Assembly (NCBI RefSeq): GCF_002754195.1
Contig: NZ_PEEU01000001.1
Span: 2,790,001-2,854,000 of the forward strand
Source: Flavobacterium sp. 9
Lineage (GTDB): Bacteria > Bacteroidota > Bacteroidia > Flavobacteriales > Flavobacteriaceae
DNA: 64,000 nucleotides
Direction of reading: 5' to 3'
The notes under the pieces are model-generated. The model was not told where the DNA came from and did not search any database. It saw only the letters and a program-made list of their open reading frames with translations. Below, piece after piece: positions 52,251-60,939 of the stretch (position 1 is its first letter; each line of letters opens with the position of its first letter). The translations under genes and the position numbers were made by a program.

Positions 52251-53057
52251 TTAAAGACCCATCGTTTTATAGAAATTTGTATACGCTTCAGCGAATGCAT
52301 CTTTCGTGGCGAAAGGTAAAAAAGGTTTTCCTGAAGATTCTATAAATTTTGTTAAACTTGGAGATACATTTTCAGATGCTATAATCACGGCATCAGAATG
52401 TAAGATACTAGCCTTTAAGATATTCTCGTAATTTGGGGTTTCTAAATCAGCAACTGATTCATGTGGAACGCCATCAAATTTAACTTTGTTTATCATTTCC
52501 AAATCTAAATTTTCATCAAAAGATTGCCCATAAACAGAGGTCACAATCTTAGTTTCAGAAAATAAAGCTTCATTTTTGTAGTAATGTTTCATGTAAATTG
52601 GCAACATCGCTGCAAGCCAACCATGAACATGGATAATATCAGGAACCCAATTCAATTTTTTTACAGTCTCAACAACTCCTTTTGCAAAAAATATTGCTCT
52701 TTCGTCATTATCAGGATATAAAACACCTTCTTCGTCAGCAAAAGTTGCTTTACGCTTAAAATATTCATCATTATCAATAAAATAAACCTGAATTCTCTCT
52801 TTAGGAATTGAAGCTACCTTAATAATCAATGGCATATCTAAGTCATTCACTACCAAATTCATTCCTGAAAGTCTAATAACTTCATGCAATTGGTGTCTTC
52901 TTTCGTTGATATTTCCATATCTTGGCATGAAAATTCTTATCTGTCCTCCTTGATCGTTAATCATTTTTGGAACGTCATAAGACATTAAAGAAACTTCATT
53001 TTCAGCCAAATAAGGCACGACTTCAGATGATACATATAATACCCTCTTATCTTTCAT
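52251..53057 (-). CDS. GT5-like protein: glycogen/starch synthase N-terminal domain only, lacking KTGG motif
   Basis: 268 residues against about 470-480 for real glycogen synthases. It matches the N-terminal GT5 domain: VLYVSSEVVPYLAENEVS at the start, MPRYGNINERRHQL, FIDNDEYFKR, PDNDERAIFFAKGVVE, PDIIHVHGWLAAMLP. The ADP-glucose-binding Lys-x-Gly-Gly motif expected after SSEVVPY is replaced by AENEVSL. The C-terminal GT1-like domain is missing, so normal synthase activity is unlikely. It starts a tight operon with DUF4270 and glmS and is divergent from panC. A sensor or scaffold role is one inference. Databases usually call it glycogen synthase by similarity. Confidence 0.85.
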   Translation of the reverse strand: MKDKRVLYVSSEVVPYLAENEVSLMSYDVPKMINDQGGQIRIFMPRYGNINERRHQLHEVIRLSGMNLVVNDLDMPLIIKVASIPKERIQVYFIDNDEYFKRKATFADEEGVLYPDNDERAIFFAKGVVETVKKLNWVPDIIHVHGWLAAMLPIYMKHYYKNEALFSETKIVTSVYGQSFDENLDLEMINKVKFDGVPHESVADLETPNYENILKASILHSDAVIIASENVSPSLTKFIESSGKPFLPFATKDAFAEAYTNFYKTMGL

Positions 53058-53095
53058 AATAGTATTTTACTTAATTTTTGGTAATAAAAACGTTG

Positions 53096-53103
53096 CAAAA
53101 TTA
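53096..53103 (-). promoter_or_regulatory. Candidate -7 box upstream of the GT5-DUF4270-glmS operon
   Basis: Reverse-strand TAATTTTG followed by C fits TAnnTTTG(C) and lies about 39 bp before the ATG at 53057. No matching TTG was found at the -33 distance. Confidence 0.5.
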
Positions 53104-53165
53104 CAAAAATTTATGCAGTTTATAACTAATATATTATGTTTGCACTAAATTTTAATAATACTGGC

Positions 53166-54014
53166 ATGCATATTTTCTACGGTAAAGTAGCTTTGATAGC
53201 GTATTTAAAAACTATCAAAACGGCAAATTCAACCATTGGATTTGTACCAACAATGGGCGCTTTACACCAAGGGCATTTAGCTTTAATGCAAAGATCACTT
53301 AAAGAAAATGACGATACAGTTGTGAGTATTTTTGTCAATCCTACGCAATTCAACAATCCCGAAGATCTCGAAAAATACCCGCGAACACTTGAAGAAGACG
53401 TAAAAAAAATGCGAGGTTTAAGTGACAAAATGATTTTATACGCACCTTCAGTAGATGATATTTATGAAGGACATACAATTTCACAATCTTTCGACTTTGA
53501 CGGATTAGAAAATCAGATGGAAGGAAAGTTCAGACCTGGACATTTTAACGGAGTCGGAACCATCGTAAAACGTCTCTTTGAAATCGTTACTCCAACAAAT
53601 GCTTACTTTGGAGAAAAAGATTTTCAACAATTACAGATTGTTAAGAAAATGGTCGAAAAGAACGATTTACCTGTAAATGTTGTTGGTTGTCCAATTTTTA
53701 GAGAAGAAAATCAACTCGCAATGAGTTCCCGAAACGAGCGTCTAACGCCGGAAGAAAGAAAAGAAGCTTCTATTATTTATAAAGTTTTGACTGAAGCCAA
53801 AGAAATATTCCAGACAAATACTCCCGAAGAAACCATCGCTTTTGTAGAAAATTCTTTCAAAGACAATAAAAAGTTTGATCTCGAATATTTTGTAATTGCT
53901 GACGAATCCACATTATTACCTATCGATCATAAGAGTAAAGACAAAAATTACCGTGCATTTATAGCGGTATTTGTTAATTCTATAAGACTGATTGATACCA
54001 TTTCATTAAATTAA
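53166..54014 (+). CDS. panC: Pantothenate synthetase
   Basis: 282 residues from the ATG at 53166 (MHIFYGKVAL). An earlier in-frame ATG at 53136 adds ten residues not typical of the family. PanC joins pantoate and beta-alanine using ATP. Motifs: VPTMGALHQGHLALM (HIGH-type nucleotide site), SIFVNPTQFN, FGEKDFQQLQIV, AMSSRNERLTPEER (KMSKS-like). It is followed after 14 bp by panD, which supplies beta-alanine, so the two steps are coupled. The GT5 operon is divergent. Confidence 0.95.
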   Translation: MHIFYGKVALIAYLKTIKTANSTIGFVPTMGALHQGHLALMQRSLKENDDTVVSIFVNPTQFNNPEDLEKYPRTLEEDVKKMRGLSDKMILYAPSVDDIYEGHTISQSFDFDGLENQMEGKFRPGHFNGVGTIVKRLFEIVTPTNAYFGEKDFQQLQIVKKMVEKNDLPVNVVGCPIFREENQLAMSSRNERLTPEERKEASIIYKVLTEAKEIFQTNTPEETIAFVENSFKDNKKFDLEYFVIADESTLLPIDHKSKDKNYRAFIAVFVNSIRLIDTISLN

Positions 54015-54016
54015 TT

Positions 54017-54024
54017 TACCTTTG
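54017..54024 (+). promoter_or_regulatory. Candidate internal promoter for panD
   Basis: TTG at 53992-53994, a 22-bp spacer, then TACCTTTG followed by C. The box ends 4 bp before the panD ATG, so a transcript from it would start at or next to the ATG and be leaderless or nearly so. Confidence 0.5.
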
Positions 54025-54028
54025 CACC

Positions 54029-54379
54029 ATGCAAATTCAAGTTATAAAATCAAAAATTCATCGTGTAAAAGTAACTGGCGCTGATTTAAATTACATTGGC
54101 AGTATTACTATCGACGAAACATTACTGGAAGCCTCAAACATTATTGAAGGTGAGAAAGTAGCTATTGTAAATATCAATAATGGTGAGCGTTTTGAAACTT
54201 ACGCCATTAAAGGAGAAAAAAATTCAGGTGAGATCACACTAAATGGTCCCGCAGCAAGAAAAGTCCAAAAAGACGATATTATTATCATTATATCCTATGC
54301 AACCCTGGAATTTGAAGAGGCTAAAACCTTCAAACCATGGATCATTTTCCCTAATGAGAACGACAATTCGTTAACATAA
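54029..54379 (+). CDS. panD: Aspartate 1-decarboxylase
   Basis: 116 residues, the usual length. PanD is made as a proenzyme that cleaves itself between Gly24 and Ser25 (NYIGSITID) to form the pyruvoyl cofactor. It then turns aspartate into beta-alanine for PanC. KSKIHRVKVTGADLNY at the N-terminus, NGERFETYAI near 52 and NGPAARKVQKDDIIIII near 73 fit the family. It is encoded 14 bp after panC and followed by a strong terminator. Confidence 0.96.
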   Translation: MQIQVIKSKIHRVKVTGADLNYIGSITIDETLLEASNIIEGEKVAIVNINNGERFETYAIKGEKNSGEITLNGPAARKVQKDDIIIIISYATLEFEEAKTFKPWIIFPNENDNSLT

Positions 54380-54738
54380 GATTTTCTTTTACACTTTATT
54401 CTTAATATTATTTGTCAAAATTATTTTGAACAAACAAGATTCCTTTTTTCTAAAAATAAAGAGAGAAATTTAAACTCAAAAGTTCGCAAAGCTAAATTGA
54501 TAAAGCTTTGCGAACTTTGTGTTTTTATTTAAAATCCATATAAAAATATCTTAGCACACTTTGCGTTTAAAACAATAGTCAATACAAAATATTTTATATT
54601 GCTGAGCAGGTTTTTGTATTCATCCGGATAAAACAAATTTTCATTATAATTTTGATGTCTTTTAAACTTTCTCATTGACAAAAAAGCAAATAAAGTACTA
54701 TATTGCTACACTATTTCAATACTTTTTAATTCACTGAA
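54380..54738. other. 359-bp intergenic region after panD
   Basis: Holds the panD terminator hairpin at 54479-54518. Otherwise it is AT-rich, with no gene or clear promoter seen. Confidence 0.5.
54479..54518 (+). terminator. Hairpin terminator of panC-panD
   Basis: Perfect 15-bp arms AAAGTTCGCAAAGCT (54479-54493) and AGCTTTGCGAACTTT (54504-54518), followed by GTGTTTTTA. The arm sequence resembles common Flavobacterium intergenic repeats. Confidence 0.8.
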
Positions 54739-54750
54739 ATGCCACAAATC

Positions 54751-55905
54751 ATGAAAAAAGTTTACTTACTAATCCTTTTTATTTCAATTTCTGTCTTTTC
54801 GCAGAAAAAATTCGACAACATTCAATCTGAGAAACTTGGAGAAGAAAGAAGAATAACCATCGGACTTCCTGCTTCTTACGAATCTAATCCAGACAAAAAA
54901 TATCCGGTTCTTTATTTATTGGACGGCGATTATTTATTCGATCCATTTTCAGGAGCTTTAAGTTACGGAACCTATTGGGACGATTTACCTGAGATGATTA
55001 TCATTGGTGTTCACCAAAATAAAGATGGAGAACGTGAAGACGACTCAACAATTGATCAAAATACAGGTTTACCATTTGAAAAAGGAGCTAAATTTTTTGA
55101 ATTTATCGGAGCCGAATTAGTTCCTTATATCGAAAAAAAATACCGCACATCTCCATTCAGAGTTATTGCAGGTCATGATATTACAGCGAGTTTTATCAAT
55201 TTTTATTTATATAAAGAAGAACCGCTTTTTAACGCCTATATTTGTTTAAGCCCGGAACTTGCTCCAAAAATGGAAGTTCGTATTCCGGAAAAATTTGCCA
55301 AAGTAACACAACCATTCTTCTATTACCTTTCTGCTGCTGATGGCGACATCAAAAAAATTAAAGAACCAATAGAAAAATTAGACAGTAATATTAAAATCGC
55401 AAATAATCCGTTAGTAAACTATAAATACGAATTATTCAAAGGAACAACTCATTATACAGAAGTGTTACATTCAATTCCGAGCGCATTATATCAGATTTTT
55501 GAAGTTTACAGACCAATAAATTCTGCAGAATACAATGATAAAATTGCCGTTCTTCAAACTGGTTATGCTGATTATCTTCAAAACAAATACGACATGATGT
55601 CTAAAGTTATGGGAGTTCAGATTCCGGTTAGAATGAGCGACTTTAAAGTAATCGAAAACATTATTTTAAAGAGAAATGCTTACGACGAATTAGGAAAAAT
55701 GGCCGAAATTGGAAATGTAAATTATCCAAAAGCGATGCTTGGAGAATATGAATTAGGATTGATGTATGAAAAAATGGGCGATCCAAAACATGCTTCAAAA
55801 AAATACCAAAACGCTTCGCAAATGGAGCCAATTGGAGATTTGAATAAAGATTTGATGTACGAGAAAATCGACGAAATGAATACACTTGCAAAAAAGACCA
55901 AATAA
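54751..55905 (+). CDS. Exported alpha/beta-hydrolase-fold protein (Fes/IroE esterase-like) lacking the Ser nucleophile
   Basis: 384 residues from the ATG at 54751 (MKKVYLLILF; signal to SVFS|Q). An ATG 12 bp earlier is possible. The fold matches the putative esterase family: KKYPVLYLLDGDYLF, FIGAELVPYIEKKYRT, FNAYICLSPELAPK, then GTTHYTEVLHSIP with the expected His. At the nucleophile elbow, where the family has GHSxGG, this protein has AGHDIT, so Ser is replaced by Asp (Asp 143 in this numbering). Ordinary serine-esterase chemistry is therefore doubtful. The C-terminal 100 residues contain a TPR-like helix pair (ALGEYELGLMYEKMGD-type). The stop overlaps the radA start by one base. Confidence 0.85.
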   Translation: MKKVYLLILFISISVFSQKKFDNIQSEKLGEERRITIGLPASYESNPDKKYPVLYLLDGDYLFDPFSGALSYGTYWDDLPEMIIIGVHQNKDGEREDDSTIDQNTGLPFEKGAKFFEFIGAELVPYIEKKYRTSPFRVIAGHDITASFINFYLYKEEPLFNAYICLSPELAPKMEVRIPEKFAKVTQPFFYYLSAADGDIKKIKEPIEKLDSNIKIANNPLVNYKYELFKGTTHYTEVLHSIPSALYQIFEVYRPINSAEYNDKIAVLQTGYADYLQNKYDMMSKVMGVQIPVRMSDFKVIENIILKRNAYDELGKMAEIGNVNYPKAMLGEYELGLMYEKMGDPKHASKKYQNASQMEPIGDLNKDLMYEKIDEMNTLAKKTK

Positions 55906-57266
55906 TGTCAAAAGTTAAAACTTCTTTTTTTTGTCAAAACTGCGGAACCCAATATGCCAAATGGCAAGGGCAATGCAATGCGTGCAAAGAATGGAATACA
56001 ATTGCGGAAGAAATTATTCAGAAACAGGAAAAAGTAGCCTGGAAAAGCGAACCGACTCCTTCGGGTAAAGCTCCTCGACCTTTAAAAATCAACGAAATTG
56101 ATTCGGCGCTGGAAATCCGTATGGATACAACAGATGGCGAATTAAATCGTGTTCTTGGTGGCGGAATTGTTCCGGGATCTTTAACGCTTTTGGGTGGTGA
56201 ACCTGGAATTGGAAAAAGTACACTTTTGCTTCAAATCTCACTAAAGTTACCTTATAAAACACTTTATGTTTCTGGTGAAGAAAGTCAGAAACAAATAAAA
56301 ATGCGTGCCGAAAGAATAACGCCAAATAGCGATAATTGCTATATTCTAACGGAAACTAAAACGCAAAACATCTTTAAACAAATTGAAGCGATTCAGCCGG
56401 AAATTGTCATTATCGATTCGATTCAGACTTTACATACCGATTATATCGAATCAACTGCCGGAAGTATTTCTCAGATTAGAGAAACTACTGCCGAATTGAT
56501 CAAATTTGCTAAAGAAACTAATATTCCGGTTATTTTAATTGGACATATCACAAAAGACGGAAACATCGCCGGACCAAAAATCCTGGAACATATGGTCGAT
56601 ACCGTTTTACAGTTTGAAGGAGATCGAAATCATGTTTACAGAATCCTGCGTTCCTTAAAAAACCGTTTTGGTTCAACTGCCGAATTGGGAATTTATGAAA
56701 TGCTTGGAAGCGGATTAAGAGAAGTTTCTAATCCGTCAGAAATATTGATTTCGCACAAAGACGAAGAAATGTCAGGAACTGCAATTGCCACAACCATGGA
56801 AGGAATGCGTCCGCTAATGATCGAAATACAATCATTGGTAAGTACTGCAGTTTATGGAACGCCACAACGAAGCACGACTGGTTACAACGCCAAAAGACTA
56901 AACATGATTCTGGCAGTTTTAGAAAAAAGAGCCGGATTTCGTTTAGGCGCAAAAGACGTTTTCCTGAATGTTACCGGCGGAATTTCTGTTGATGATCCTG
57001 CAATTGACTTAGCGGTTGTTGCGGCTATTTTATCATCAAACGAAGACATTCCAGTTACTAAAGGTTTCTGTTTTGCAGGCGAAGTTGGACTTTCGGGAGA
57101 AATCCGACCTGTAAATCGCGTTGATCAAAGAATTCAGGAAGCCGAAAAATTAGGATTCACCACTATATTTGTATCTAAGTACAATAAAATAGCCTTAAAA
57201 AACACTGGAATCAAAATTGAGCTTGTTGCTAAAATTGAAGATATTGCCAGTATTCTTTTTGGATAA
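55905..57266 (+). CDS. radA: DNA repair protein RadA (Sms)
   Basis: 453 residues. RadA is a DNA-dependent ATPase that drives branch migration in recombination. Domains in order: C4 zinc finger (Cys 10, 13, 24, 27), RecA-like core with Walker A GEPGIGKST at 98-106, the RadA-specific KNRFG motif (SLKNRFGSTAELG), and a Lon-like C-terminal domain (DVFLNVTGGISVDDPAIDLAV). The start overlaps the upstream stop (TAATG), implying translational coupling to the esterase-like gene. Confidence 0.97.
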   Translation: MSKVKTSFFCQNCGTQYAKWQGQCNACKEWNTIAEEIIQKQEKVAWKSEPTPSGKAPRPLKINEIDSALEIRMDTTDGELNRVLGGGIVPGSLTLLGGEPGIGKSTLLLQISLKLPYKTLYVSGEESQKQIKMRAERITPNSDNCYILTETKTQNIFKQIEAIQPEIVIIDSIQTLHTDYIESTAGSISQIRETTAELIKFAKETNIPVILIGHITKDGNIAGPKILEHMVDTVLQFEGDRNHVYRILRSLKNRFGSTAELGIYEMLGSGLREVSNPSEILISHKDEEMSGTAIATTMEGMRPLMIEIQSLVSTAVYGTPQRSTTGYNAKRLNMILAVLEKRAGFRLGAKDVFLNVTGGISVDDPAIDLAVVAAILSSNEDIPVTKGFCFAGEVGLSGEIRPVNRVDQRIQEAEKLGFTTIFVSKYNKIALKNTGIKIELVAKIEDIASILFG

Positions 57267-57286
57267 TATTTTTATAAATATACTTT

Positions 57287-59266
57287 ATGAAATTTCCAAA
57301 ACTAAATATTCCAAAACAAAAAATATTTAAAGCCTTAAAAATACTTGCTGTAGTATTGGTTTTAATTTTAATTGGACTTTACTACTTTCGTGATTCGCTC
57401 TTAAAACAAGCTATTGCTAAAGTTACGCACAAAATGGCTGTCGATTATAACAGTACATTTTCTGTAAAATCAGCTTCATTTGAAGGTTTATCCGGAATTA
57501 AATTAACAGACGTTATTTTGGTTCCTAAAAATGCGGACACTCTTTGTCATATTCATAAAATAGAAACAAGCATAAGTTTAGCCAATTTATTAATTGGAGA
57601 TGTTCAGGTTGGAACCTTAAGAGTTGATAACGGATACATACAATTGGTTAAAAAAGGAAATATCCGAAATTTTGATGCTTTTCTAAAAAAAGACAAATCA
57701 GATACTGACAAAAATGAAAAAAGAAAATACGCTGCTTTTGCATATCGTATTATTTCAAAATTACTGAATTTGGTTCCGACTGATATGGATTTGAAAAATC
57801 TAAACTTCAGAATTGACGATAACGGTAAAAAGACTTCTATTGCGATCAATAAACTTGTTTTAGACAACAAACAACTCGAAACCAATCTTCATGTTCAAAG
57901 CAAAGATTTTGATCAGCGCTGGAACATAAAAGGTTTTGCAGATCCAAGAAACAAAAAAGCAGATATCCGATTCTTTAATTTAGATACCGGCGCAATCCGT
58001 GTTCCTTATTTAGACGAGCGTTACAACCTAAAAGCAAGCTTTGATTCGATCCGATTAAATGTTCAAAACATAGAAAAAGACGGAAGCGAATTGCATATCG
58101 ACGGTTATACTTCGATCACTAATTTAAAAATCAATCACCCAAAAATTGCCAGCAAAGATGTAGTAATCAAAAATGCACGTTTTGATTATCGTTTTTTATT
58201 GGGGAATGATTTTATTTCGATAGACAGCACTTCGACTATGCAATTGAACAAGATAAAATTGCATCCTTACGTTTCTTACGATACTGAAAAAGATACGACT
58301 TATACCTTAAGAGTCAATATTCCGAAGATGAAAGCGCAGGATTTTATCGTTTCATTGCCTGACGGATTGTTTACACACTTTCAGGGAATGGAAGCAACCG
58401 GGAATTTTGATTATAAACTCGATTTCAAATTCAATAAAAACAAACCGAATACTTTAGTTTTTGACAGTAAACTAAACAAGGAAGATTTAAAAATCACCAA
58501 ATATGGCGAAGCCGATTTAAATAAATTAAACGGTGAATTTGTCTATCGCGCCATTATTCAAAATGTGTTGCAACGTCCGGTTTTGGTTGGAAATGCAAAT
58601 CCTAATTATACGCCATTAGATCAGATTTCGCCTTATTTAAGAAAATGCGTTCTTACGACCGAAGATCCATCGTTCTTCTCACATCGCGGTTTTATAAATG
58701 AAGCTTTCAAACAATCTATTCTAAAAAATATCAGAACTAAAAAGTTTTCTCGTGGCGCCAGCACAATTAGTATGCAGCTAATTAAAAACGTTTTCCTGAC
58801 ACGCGAAAAAACGCTTTCGCGAAAGTTAGAAGAAATCTTATTGGTTTATATTCTTGAAAACAATCGAGTTGTAAGCAAAGAAAGAATGCTCGAAGTTTAT
58901 TTCAACATCATAGAATGGGGACCAAATGTATACGGAATTGGCGAAGCAAGTCATTTCTACTTCCAAAAAAGTCCTTCGGCTTTAAATGTTGATGAATGTT
59001 TGTTTTTGGCAACGATTATTCCGAAACCTAGAAAATTCATGTATCAGTTTAATGATCAGGGCAATTTGAAAGATTTCGCAGTAAAGAATCAAAAATTCTT
59101 GAGAAACTTAATGTTCCGTCGTGGTTTATTAATTCCCGAAGACACACTTGGTCAATTACCTGTTTATATATCAGGAAATGCCCGTTCATTGATACGTATT
59201 AAAGCTCCGGATTCTACAGCAGTTCCAGCAGATTCTTTATCTATTAGCGACGAATTTGATTTGTAG
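57287..59266 (+). CDS. AsmA-like / GT51 transglycosylase-domain membrane protein
   Basis: 659 residues. One N-terminal membrane helix (about 18-35; ILAVVLVLILIGLYYF) is followed by a long AsmA-like beta-rich region (about 40-420). A GT51 peptidoglycan glycosyltransferase domain lies at about 425-620. Its motifs are TTEDPSFFSHRGF (catalytic Glu near 457), RGASTISMQLIKN, RKLEEILLVYILE and VYFNIIEWGPNVYGIG. There is no transpeptidase domain, so it resembles a monofunctional MtgA-type enzyme fused to a periplasmic AsmA-like domain. It should polymerise glycan strands in the periplasm if active. It is 20 bp downstream of radA. The large nested palindrome at 59295-59511 follows. Confidence 0.88.
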   Translation: MKFPKLNIPKQKIFKALKILAVVLVLILIGLYYFRDSLLKQAIAKVTHKMAVDYNSTFSVKSASFEGLSGIKLTDVILVPKNADTLCHIHKIETSISLANLLIGDVQVGTLRVDNGYIQLVKKGNIRNFDAFLKKDKSDTDKNEKRKYAAFAYRIISKLLNLVPTDMDLKNLNFRIDDNGKKTSIAINKLVLDNKQLETNLHVQSKDFDQRWNIKGFADPRNKKADIRFFNLDTGAIRVPYLDERYNLKASFDSIRLNVQNIEKDGSELHIDGYTSITNLKINHPKIASKDVVIKNARFDYRFLLGNDFISIDSTSTMQLNKIKLHPYVSYDTEKDTTYTLRVNIPKMKAQDFIVSLPDGLFTHFQGMEATGNFDYKLDFKFNKNKPNTLVFDSKLNKEDLKITKYGEADLNKLNGEFVYRAIIQNVLQRPVLVGNANPNYTPLDQISPYLRKCVLTTEDPSFFSHRGFINEAFKQSILKNIRTKKFSRGASTISMQLIKNVFLTREKTLSRKLEEILLVYILENNRVVSKERMLEVYFNIIEWGPNVYGIGEASHFYFQKSPSALNVDECLFLATIIPKPRKFMYQFNDQGNLKDFAVKNQKFLRNLMFRRGLLIPEDTLGQLPVYISGNARSLIRIKAPDSTAVPADSLSISDEFDL

Positions 59267-59294
59267 GTTACCGAAGACACAAAGACACGAGGTT

Positions 59295-59511
59295 TTATTT
59301 AATCTCGCAAAGACGCAGAGTCGCAAAGTTTGGCTGTTAAGTTGAATTGCGTCCAGCTTCAGCTGGATGAAAATATAAAGCAAATAAAAAGGGCTTTAGC
59401 CAAACAATACAGTTTGGCTAAAGCCCTTTTTATATCAATCTTATTCCCCTAGCTGAAGCTAGGGGCTATGAAAAAAACTTTGCGACTCTGCGTCTTTGCG
59501 AGATTAAATAA
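59295..59511. repeat. 217-bp triple-nested palindromic element
   Basis: Outer arms 59295-59330 and 59476-59511 are perfect 36-bp inverted copies. Next inside are two related palindromes that mirror each other: TCCAGCT/AGCTGGA (59352-59367) and CCCCTAGCT/AGCTAGGGG (59446-59465). At the centre is a perfect 20-bp stem (59386-59405 and 59412-59431; core GGGCTTTAGCCAAAC) with a 6-bp loop and a T run. It lies between convergent genes and can terminate both. The structure looks like a mobile or dispersed palindromic element. Confidence 0.92.
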
Positions 59512-59541
59512 ATATCAACCAAGTCTTCGCGACATAATAAC

Positions 59542-60579
59542 TTACGGTGCAGGATCAGGAATTATCGCCTGAACTGCAGCAATCTCAGTTAAAATTTCTT
59601 TTGATAAAAACACATCAATTGTATCGATGTTTTCTTTTAATTGTTCCATTGTTGTTGCACCAATAATAGCACTCGTTAAAAACGGTTGTTGCAACACAAA
59701 ACCCATTGCCAGTTCGGTTAAAGTCAAACCATGTTTATGAGCGATTTCCTGATACAATTTTGTTGCCTGTGTACATTGTTCACTATTATAACGTGTGTAT
59801 TGCGGAAAAAGATTGATTCTCGCGTTTGGATGTGCTTCTCCAGTTAAAAACTTACCCGTTAAAACTCCAAAAGCCAAAGGAGAATAAGCCAATAAACCAA
59901 CATTTTCATATTTAGAAACTTCGGCAGAACCAACTTCAAAAAGGCGATTCAATAAGTTATAAGGATTTTGAACCGTTTTGATTCTTGGTAAGTTGTGATA
60001 TTTGCTTTCTTCCAGAAAACGCATCATTCCCCAAGCATTTTCGTTAGAAACTCCAATGTGTTTTATTTTTCCTTCTTTGATTAATTCGTCAAAAGTTTCT
60101 AAAACGGTTCTGAAATTATCTTCCCAAATTGCATCATGATCTTTAAATCCGCGTTGTCCAAAATAATTCGTCAATCTTTCCGGCCAATGCATTTGATATA
60201 AGTCGATATAATCTGTTTGCAGACGTTTTAAACTATTTTCTACAGCATATTTAATACTTTCCGGAGAAAAATCTCCCTTTTCACGCATATACGTGAAATT
60301 CGGATTTGGGCCCGCAATTTTAGATGCCAAAACCACTTTGTCACGATTTCCCGATTTCTTAAACCAGGTTCCGATTATTTTCTCTGTACTTCCGTAAGTT
60401 TCTTCACGTGCCGGAACAGAATACATTTCGGCAGTATCAAAAAAATTAACGCCTCTTTCAAGTGCATAATCCATTTGTTGATGTCCTTCCGCTTCGGTAT
60501 TTTGTTGCCCGAAAGTCATCGTTCCGAGGTTTATTTTACTAACTTTTATATCCGTGTTGGGTAATGTTGTGTATTTCAT
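59542..60579 (-). CDS. Aldo/keto reductase (Tas-like)
   Basis: 345 residues, TIM-barrel NADP-dependent oxidoreductase. The catalytic tetrad is visible: Asp48 and Tyr53 (FFDTAEMYS), Lys near 86 (VVLASKIAG) and His in YQMHWPE near 131. The cofactor end has FLTSAIIGATTMEQLKEN. The closest recognisable type is the Tas/YajO-like group, with the LGTMTFGQQN start. The substrate is unknown. It is monocistronic, starting at 60579. Confidence 0.92.
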   Translation of the reverse strand: MKYTTLPNTDIKVSKINLGTMTFGQQNTEAEGHQQMDYALERGVNFFDTAEMYSVPAREETYGSTEKIIGTWFKKSGNRDKVVLASKIAGPNPNFTYMREKGDFSPESIKYAVENSLKRLQTDYIDLYQMHWPERLTNYFGQRGFKDHDAIWEDNFRTVLETFDELIKEGKIKHIGVSNENAWGMMRFLEESKYHNLPRIKTVQNPYNLLNRLFEVGSAEVSKYENVGLLAYSPLAFGVLTGKFLTGEAHPNARINLFPQYTRYNSEQCTQATKLYQEIAHKHGLTLTELAMGFVLQQPFLTSAIIGATTMEQLKENIDTIDVFLSKEILTEIAAVQAIIPDPAP

Positions 60580-60584
60580 TTTTT

Positions 60585-60632
60585 TTTGAGGTTCTAAGTT
60601 GCTAAGGATCTGAGTCGCTAAGTTTTTTTTCT
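60585..60632 (+). repeat. Octamer/nonamer-periodic intergenic repeat, copy A
   Basis: Reads as related words ending in CTAAG or CTGAG (GGTTCTAAG, TTGCTAAG, GATCTGAG, TCGCTAAG). An inverted relative lies at 61281-61316. Together they bracket the 60.6-61.3 kb region. Confidence 0.6.
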
Positions 60633-60738
60633 AAGCTTTCAGCTTAATAATTATAAAACTCAAATATACGACGAGAATTTTTCAAACGGAAATCTGAAAA
60701 AAGTTAAAAAAAGAATAAGAATGTAAATTCAATTACAT

Positions 60739-60912
60739 CTAATCATTATCCCAATCTAACATTTCTCTCTCCAGATCATCTTTCGAAATTAATCTATTAT
60801 ATTTTACATCATCCAAGCCTGCTTCCACCATTTTATTATATTCTGTCAAGAATAAGTCCTTTTCTTCTAAAAAATTTGGATTAACTATCTTTTGCTTTTC
60901 TAAATATCTCAT
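60739..60912 (-). CDS. Small uncharacterised protein (57 aa, possible antitoxin-like or relic)
   Basis: 57 residues from the ATG at 60912 (MRYLEKQKIV). The frame stays open to an ATG at 60990. That extension runs through a palindromic intergenic repeat (TCCCTACGGGA near 60943) and is unlikely to be coding. The C-terminus is acidic (LEREMLDWDND). I recognise no family. The short, charged sequence could be a truncated antitoxin, but there is no toxin partner next to it. It may not be a real gene. Confidence 0.4.
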   Translation of the reverse strand: MRYLEKQKIVNPNFLEEKDLFLTEYNKMVEAGLDDVKYNRLISKDDLEREMLDWDND

Positions 60913-60939
60913 ACTTTTTTTTAATTTCACGAAACATGT

